The position numbers and the translations under genes are program-made. Of a stretch of 64,000 nt of DNA, positions 61,074 through 64,000 are shown piece after piece. Below the pieces are notes generated by a model. That model did not search any database. It saw only the letters and a list, made by a program, of their open reading frames with translations, and was not told the DNA's origin. Origin of the DNA: Planotetraspora silvatica. GTDB taxonomy: Bacteria > Actinomycetota > Actinomycetes > Streptosporangiales > Streptosporangiaceae. Where the stretch lies: positions 1 through 64,000 of the forward strand of contig NZ_BOOQ01000041.1 in the NCBI RefSeq assembly GCF_016863315.1, written 5' to 3'. How positions within the stretch are numbered: the stretch's first letter is position 1; each line of letters begins with the position of its first letter.

Positions 61074-64000
61074 ATGACCTCCTTCACCCATCTGCACGTG
61101 GCCTCGGCCTACTCGCTCCGGTACGGCACGGCCTTCCCCGGCGCCCTCGTCCGGAGAGCGGCCGAGCAGGGCATGGACGCCCTCGCGCTGACCGACCGCG
61201 ACGGTCTCTACGGCGCGGTCAAGCACATCCAGGCGTGCCATGCCGACGGCATCGCCCCGATCGTCGGCGTCGACCTCGCGACCGAGACGCGACCGGCCCG
61301 GCCGGGGGACGACCCGGCGCGGATCGTCGTGCTCGCCCGCTCCGGCGGCTGGGCCGCCCTGTGCCGTCTGGTCACCGCGGCCCACCACGTGGGGGAGCGG
61401 GGCGAGCCGTACGTGACGCCGGGGATGGTGGCCGAGCACGCGACGGGTCCCGACGGGGACCCCCGGCTGGTGGTGCTGCTCGGCCCGCGTTCCGGCGTCG
61501 GCCGCGCGGTCGCGGAGCGGCGGGACGACCAGGCCAGGTCCCTGCTGGCCGCCTGGCGCTCCGTGGTGCCCGGCCTGGTCGTCGAGCTGTCCGACCTGTT
61601 CGGCTACCACGACGCGAACGTCGCCACCCGCATGCTCGCGTTGGCCGGCTCGATGGGCGTGCCCGCCGTGCTCACCAACGCGGTGCGTTACCTCGACGCC
61701 GCCGGGCACCAGGTCGGCAACGTGCTCGACGCGGCACGCAAGCTCGTGCCCCTGCACACGCGGCACGTCGAGAACCCCACCGCGCACGCCTACCTGAAGG
61801 ACGGCGGCGAGATGGCCCGCGTCGCCTTCAAGATCTGCGGGGGAGACTCCGACCGGGCGGCCCGTCTGCTGGAGCAGACACGCCGCGTCGCGGACGACTG
61901 CCGGCTGGACCCCGTCGAGATCGTCCCGCTCCTGGACGAGGACGACCCCCGGCTGCACCTGCCGGAGATCGGCGAGGATCCGGTCCCGCTGTTGCGGCAC
62001 CGGTGCGAGGACGGGCTGATCGACCGCGGCATGGCCCGCTCGCGCGACGCCAGGGACCGTCTCGCCGCCGAGCTGGACATCATCGAGAAGAAGCGCTTGT
62101 CCGGATATTTCATCTCAGTGGCTGGCATCACGGACATGATCCGTTCGATGGGCATCCGCTGCGCGATCCGGGGCTCCGGCGCGGGCAGCCTGGTCAACCA
62201 TCTCATCGGCATCGGCGAGGTGAACCCCCTCGAGCACGGCCTGCTGATGGAGCGTTTCCTCTCCGAGGGGCGCCGCGGCCTGCCCGACATCGACGTCGAC
62301 GTGGAGTCCGCCCGCCGCCTCGACTGCTACCGGGCCATCCTCGGCCGGTACGGCGAGACGCGCGTGGCCTGCGTCTCCATGATGGAGACCTACCGCGCCC
62401 GCAGCGCGCTCCGCGACGTGGGAGCGGCCATGGGCCTGCCGCCGCATGAGATCGACGTCATCGCCAAGGCGTTCCCGCACGTCAGGGCCAAGCAGATCCG
62501 CGCAGCCCTGTCCGACCTGCCCGAGTTGCGCGACAGCGGGCTGAACGACCGGTCGCTGCAGAACATGTTCCGGCTGGCGGAGAGGCTCGACGGGCTGCCC
62601 CGGCACATCGCGCTCCACCCGTGCGGGGTGCTGATCGGCAACTCCACCCTCCGCGACCGGACGCCCGTGGAGCGCAGCCTGCTCGACTTCCCGATGTCGC
62701 AGTTCGACAAGGACGACGTCGAGGAGGCCGGCCTGCTCAAGCTCGACGTGCTCGGCGTGCGCATGCAGTCGTCGCTGGCCTACTCGCTGCGGGAGATCGA
62801 GAGGGTCGACGGCCGGAAGATCGACCTGGACGCCGTCCCCCATGACGACCAGCCCACCTACGACATGATCCGCATCGGCCGCACGCTCGGCTGTTTCCAG
62901 ATCGAGTCGCCGGGCCAGCGGGAGCTGGTGGCCAAGCTCGAGCCCCGGACCATGCACGACCTGATCGTGGACATCTCGCTGTTCCGGCCGGGGCCGGTCA
63001 ACTCCGACATGGTCACCCCCTACCTGGAGGCCAGGCACGGCTACCGCGAGCCGTACTACCCGCACGAGAGGCTGAGGGATGCGCTCCGGGAGACCAACGG
63101 GGTGGTCGTCTTCCACGAACAGGTCCTGAAGATCATCCATGTGATGACGGGGGAGGACCTGTCGTTCGCGGAGAAGATGCGCCGCACCCTCGGGACCCCG
63201 GCGGGCCGGGAGGTCGTCCGGTCGTGGTTCGTGCCGCTCGCCCGGAAGAAAGGCTTCGACGCCGCCGCGGTCGACAAGGCGTGGAAGGTGCTCGACGCGT
63301 TCGGCGGGTTCGGGTTCTGCAAGGCGCACGCGGCGGCGTTCGCGCTGCCCACCTACCAGTCGGCCTGGCTCAAGCGGCACCACGCGGCCGCCTTCTTCGC
63401 CGGAGTGCTCACTCACGAGCCCGGCATGTACCCCAACCGCGTGATCCTCGACGAGGCCCGCCAGTGCGGGGTCGACATCCTTCCGCTGGACATCAACCGC
63501 TCGGGCCGGGAATGGCTCGTGGAGCGGACGGGTCCCGTCGCGCCCGGCCGGCCGGGCGAGCTCAGGATCGGTGAGATCGGGCGCGGGTACGGCCTGCGTG
63601 TGCCGTTCTCCGCGGTCAAGGGGGCGAGCGACGCGGAGGTCGACCGGATGGTCGCGGGCCGGCCGTACACCTCGATGGCCGACTTCTGGGAACGGGCCCG
63701 CCCCTCGCGTCCGACGGCCGAGCGGATCGTCGAGGTCGGCGGCCTCGACGCGCTGTACGGCCTGCGGCCGGGCGAGCCCCGATGGCGTCCCGGCGAGCTG
63801 ACGCGGCGCGACCTGATCGCCCAGGTGGGCGCCCTGGACCGGGCGTCCTCGACGGGCGTGAGCGCGTCCGGAGCGGCCGTGCAGCTTCCGATGGGATTCA
63901 CCGAGCAGGTCACGCCGGGGGAGTTGCCGGAGATGACCGAGGCCGAGGCGGTCGAGGCGGAGCTGTCGATCCTCGGCATGGACGTCAGCCGTCACGTGAT
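61074..64000 (+). CDS. dnaE2: Error-prone DNA polymerase III alpha subunit (DnaE2), partial
   Basis: 975 codons are in the window and the gene runs off the right edge. The N-terminal PHP domain begins TSFTHLHVASAYSLRYGT. The polymerase palm contains SGAGSLVNHLIGIGEVNPLEH and the acidic motif LPDIDVDVES, with Asp405, Asp407 and Asp409. Later come LLKLDVLGVR, FQIESPGQREL, LFRPGPVN and FGGFGFCKAHAAAFA, the last typical of DnaE proteins. DnaE2 performs mutagenic translesion synthesis after DNA damage, normally with ImuA' and ImuB. The length and context (LexA-like box, DUF6504) favour DnaE2 over the replicative DnaE1. ATG 61074 follows CAGGGGGG. Confidence 0.93.
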   Translation, partial: MTSFTHLHVASAYSLRYGTAFPGALVRRAAEQGMDALALTDRDGLYGAVKHIQACHADGIAPIVGVDLATETRPARPGDDPARIVVLARSGGWAALCRLVTAAHHVGERGEPYVTPGMVAEHATGPDGDPRLVVLLGPRSGVGRAVAERRDDQARSLLAAWRSVVPGLVVELSDLFGYHDANVATRMLALAGSMGVPAVLTNAVRYLDAAGHQVGNVLDAARKLVPLHTRHVENPTAHAYLKDGGEMARVAFKICGGDSDRAARLLEQTRRVADDCRLDPVEIVPLLDEDDPRLHLPEIGEDPVPLLRHRCEDGLIDRGMARSRDARDRLAAELDIIEKKRLSGYFISVAGITDMIRSMGIRCAIRGSGAGSLVNHLIGIGEVNPLEHGLLMERFLSEGRRGLPDIDVDVESARRLDCYRAILGRYGETRVACVSMMETYRARSALRDVGAAMGLPPHEIDVIAKAFPHVRAKQIRAALSDLPELRDSGLNDRSLQNMFRLAERLDGLPRHIALHPCGVLIGNSTLRDRTPVERSLLDFPMSQFDKDDVEEAGLLKLDVLGVRMQSSLAYSLREIERVDGRKIDLDAVPHDDQPTYDMIRIGRTLGCFQIESPGQRELVAKLEPRTMHDLIVDISLFRPGPVNSDMVTPYLEARHGYREPYYPHERLRDALRETNGVVVFHEQVLKIIHVMTGEDLSFAEKMRRTLGTPAGREVVRSWFVPLARKKGFDAAAVDKAWKVLDAFGGFGFCKAHAAAFALPTYQSAWLKRHHAAAFFAGVLTHEPGMYPNRVILDEARQCGVDILPLDINRSGREWLVERTGPVAPGRPGELRIGEIGRGYGLRVPFSAVKGASDAEVDRMVAGRPYTSMADFWERARPSRPTAERIVEVGGLDALYGLRPGEPRWRPGELTRRDLIAQVGALDRASSTGVSASGAAVQLPMGFTEQVTPGELPEMTEAEAVEAELSILGMDVSRHV

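Noticed and set aside
62115-63995. 626-residue minus-strand open frame at the right edge
   Set aside because: It is antisense to dnaE2, whose motifs are clear on the plus strand.

Overview
The window is high-GC DNA with dense, often translationally overlapping genes, GTG and TTG starts, lipoprotein signals and Gram-positive style regulators. Together with a QcrB-type menaquinol oxidase subunit, a mycothiol-type DinB protein, a SARP regulator, a DasR-like operator and DUF6504-dnaE2, it points to a mycelial actinomycete. Streptosporangiaceae or a close relative is my inference; there is no rRNA to confirm it.

Layout. 0-7.7 kb: a lone cytochrome b (qcrB) flanked by short repeats, a lipoprotein, a group II truncated haemoglobin, a gamma-glutamyltransferase-family gene with a relic of a peptide-ABC ATPase behind it, a methyltransferase and a small membrane protein. 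7.7-17 kb: a SARP/NB-ARC/TPR regulator and a 2031-residue secreted RHS/YD-repeat protein whose C-terminus is a prokaryotic phospholipase A2 domain. 17.2-22.9 kb: a six-gene, overlapping operon for trans-4-hydroxy-L-proline breakdown (deaminase, epimerase, GntR regulator, three-subunit D-hydroxyproline dehydrogenase). 22.9-29.6 kb: a truncated histidine kinase, a LuxR-ATPase regulator, DinB, a leaderless lactonase-marR operon with a perfect operator, a broken nucleotidyltransferase and an alpha/beta hydrolase. 30-38.4 kb: secreted GH27 alpha-galactosidase, a FadR-type regulator, a membrane-anchored unknown, and a multidomain GH20 hexosaminidase with a DasR-like site upstream.

38.5-46.7 kb: a block bounded by a partial tRNA copy on the left and an intact tRNA-Arg(TCT) on the right, holding a membrane-anchored beta-propeller-like protein, a two-component system, a DUF998 protein, a DUF1963-like protein, a zinc-ribbon protein and a lipoprotein. 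It has the geometry of an old tRNA-integrated island, but no complete integrase remains. 46.8-55 kb: an oxidoreductase, a phosphotransferase, cobD flanked by inverted arrays of a 53-bp repeat, an ABC exporter with a PucR-type regulator, a SHOCT membrane protein plus a 33-residue membrane peptide, and a quinone oxidoreductase. 55-60.5 kb: a five-gene ABC importer/HAD operon divergent from a HutC-type GntR gene. 60.7-64 kb: a LexA-like box, DUF6504 and dnaE2, which runs off the right edge.

The strongest items for follow-up are the RHS-phospholipase A2 protein, the 53-bp inverted repeat arrays around cobD, the leaderless lactonase-marR promoter, the tRNA-bounded block and the DasR-like and LexA-like sites. 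All functions are assigned from motif recognition by eye; no database search was run.
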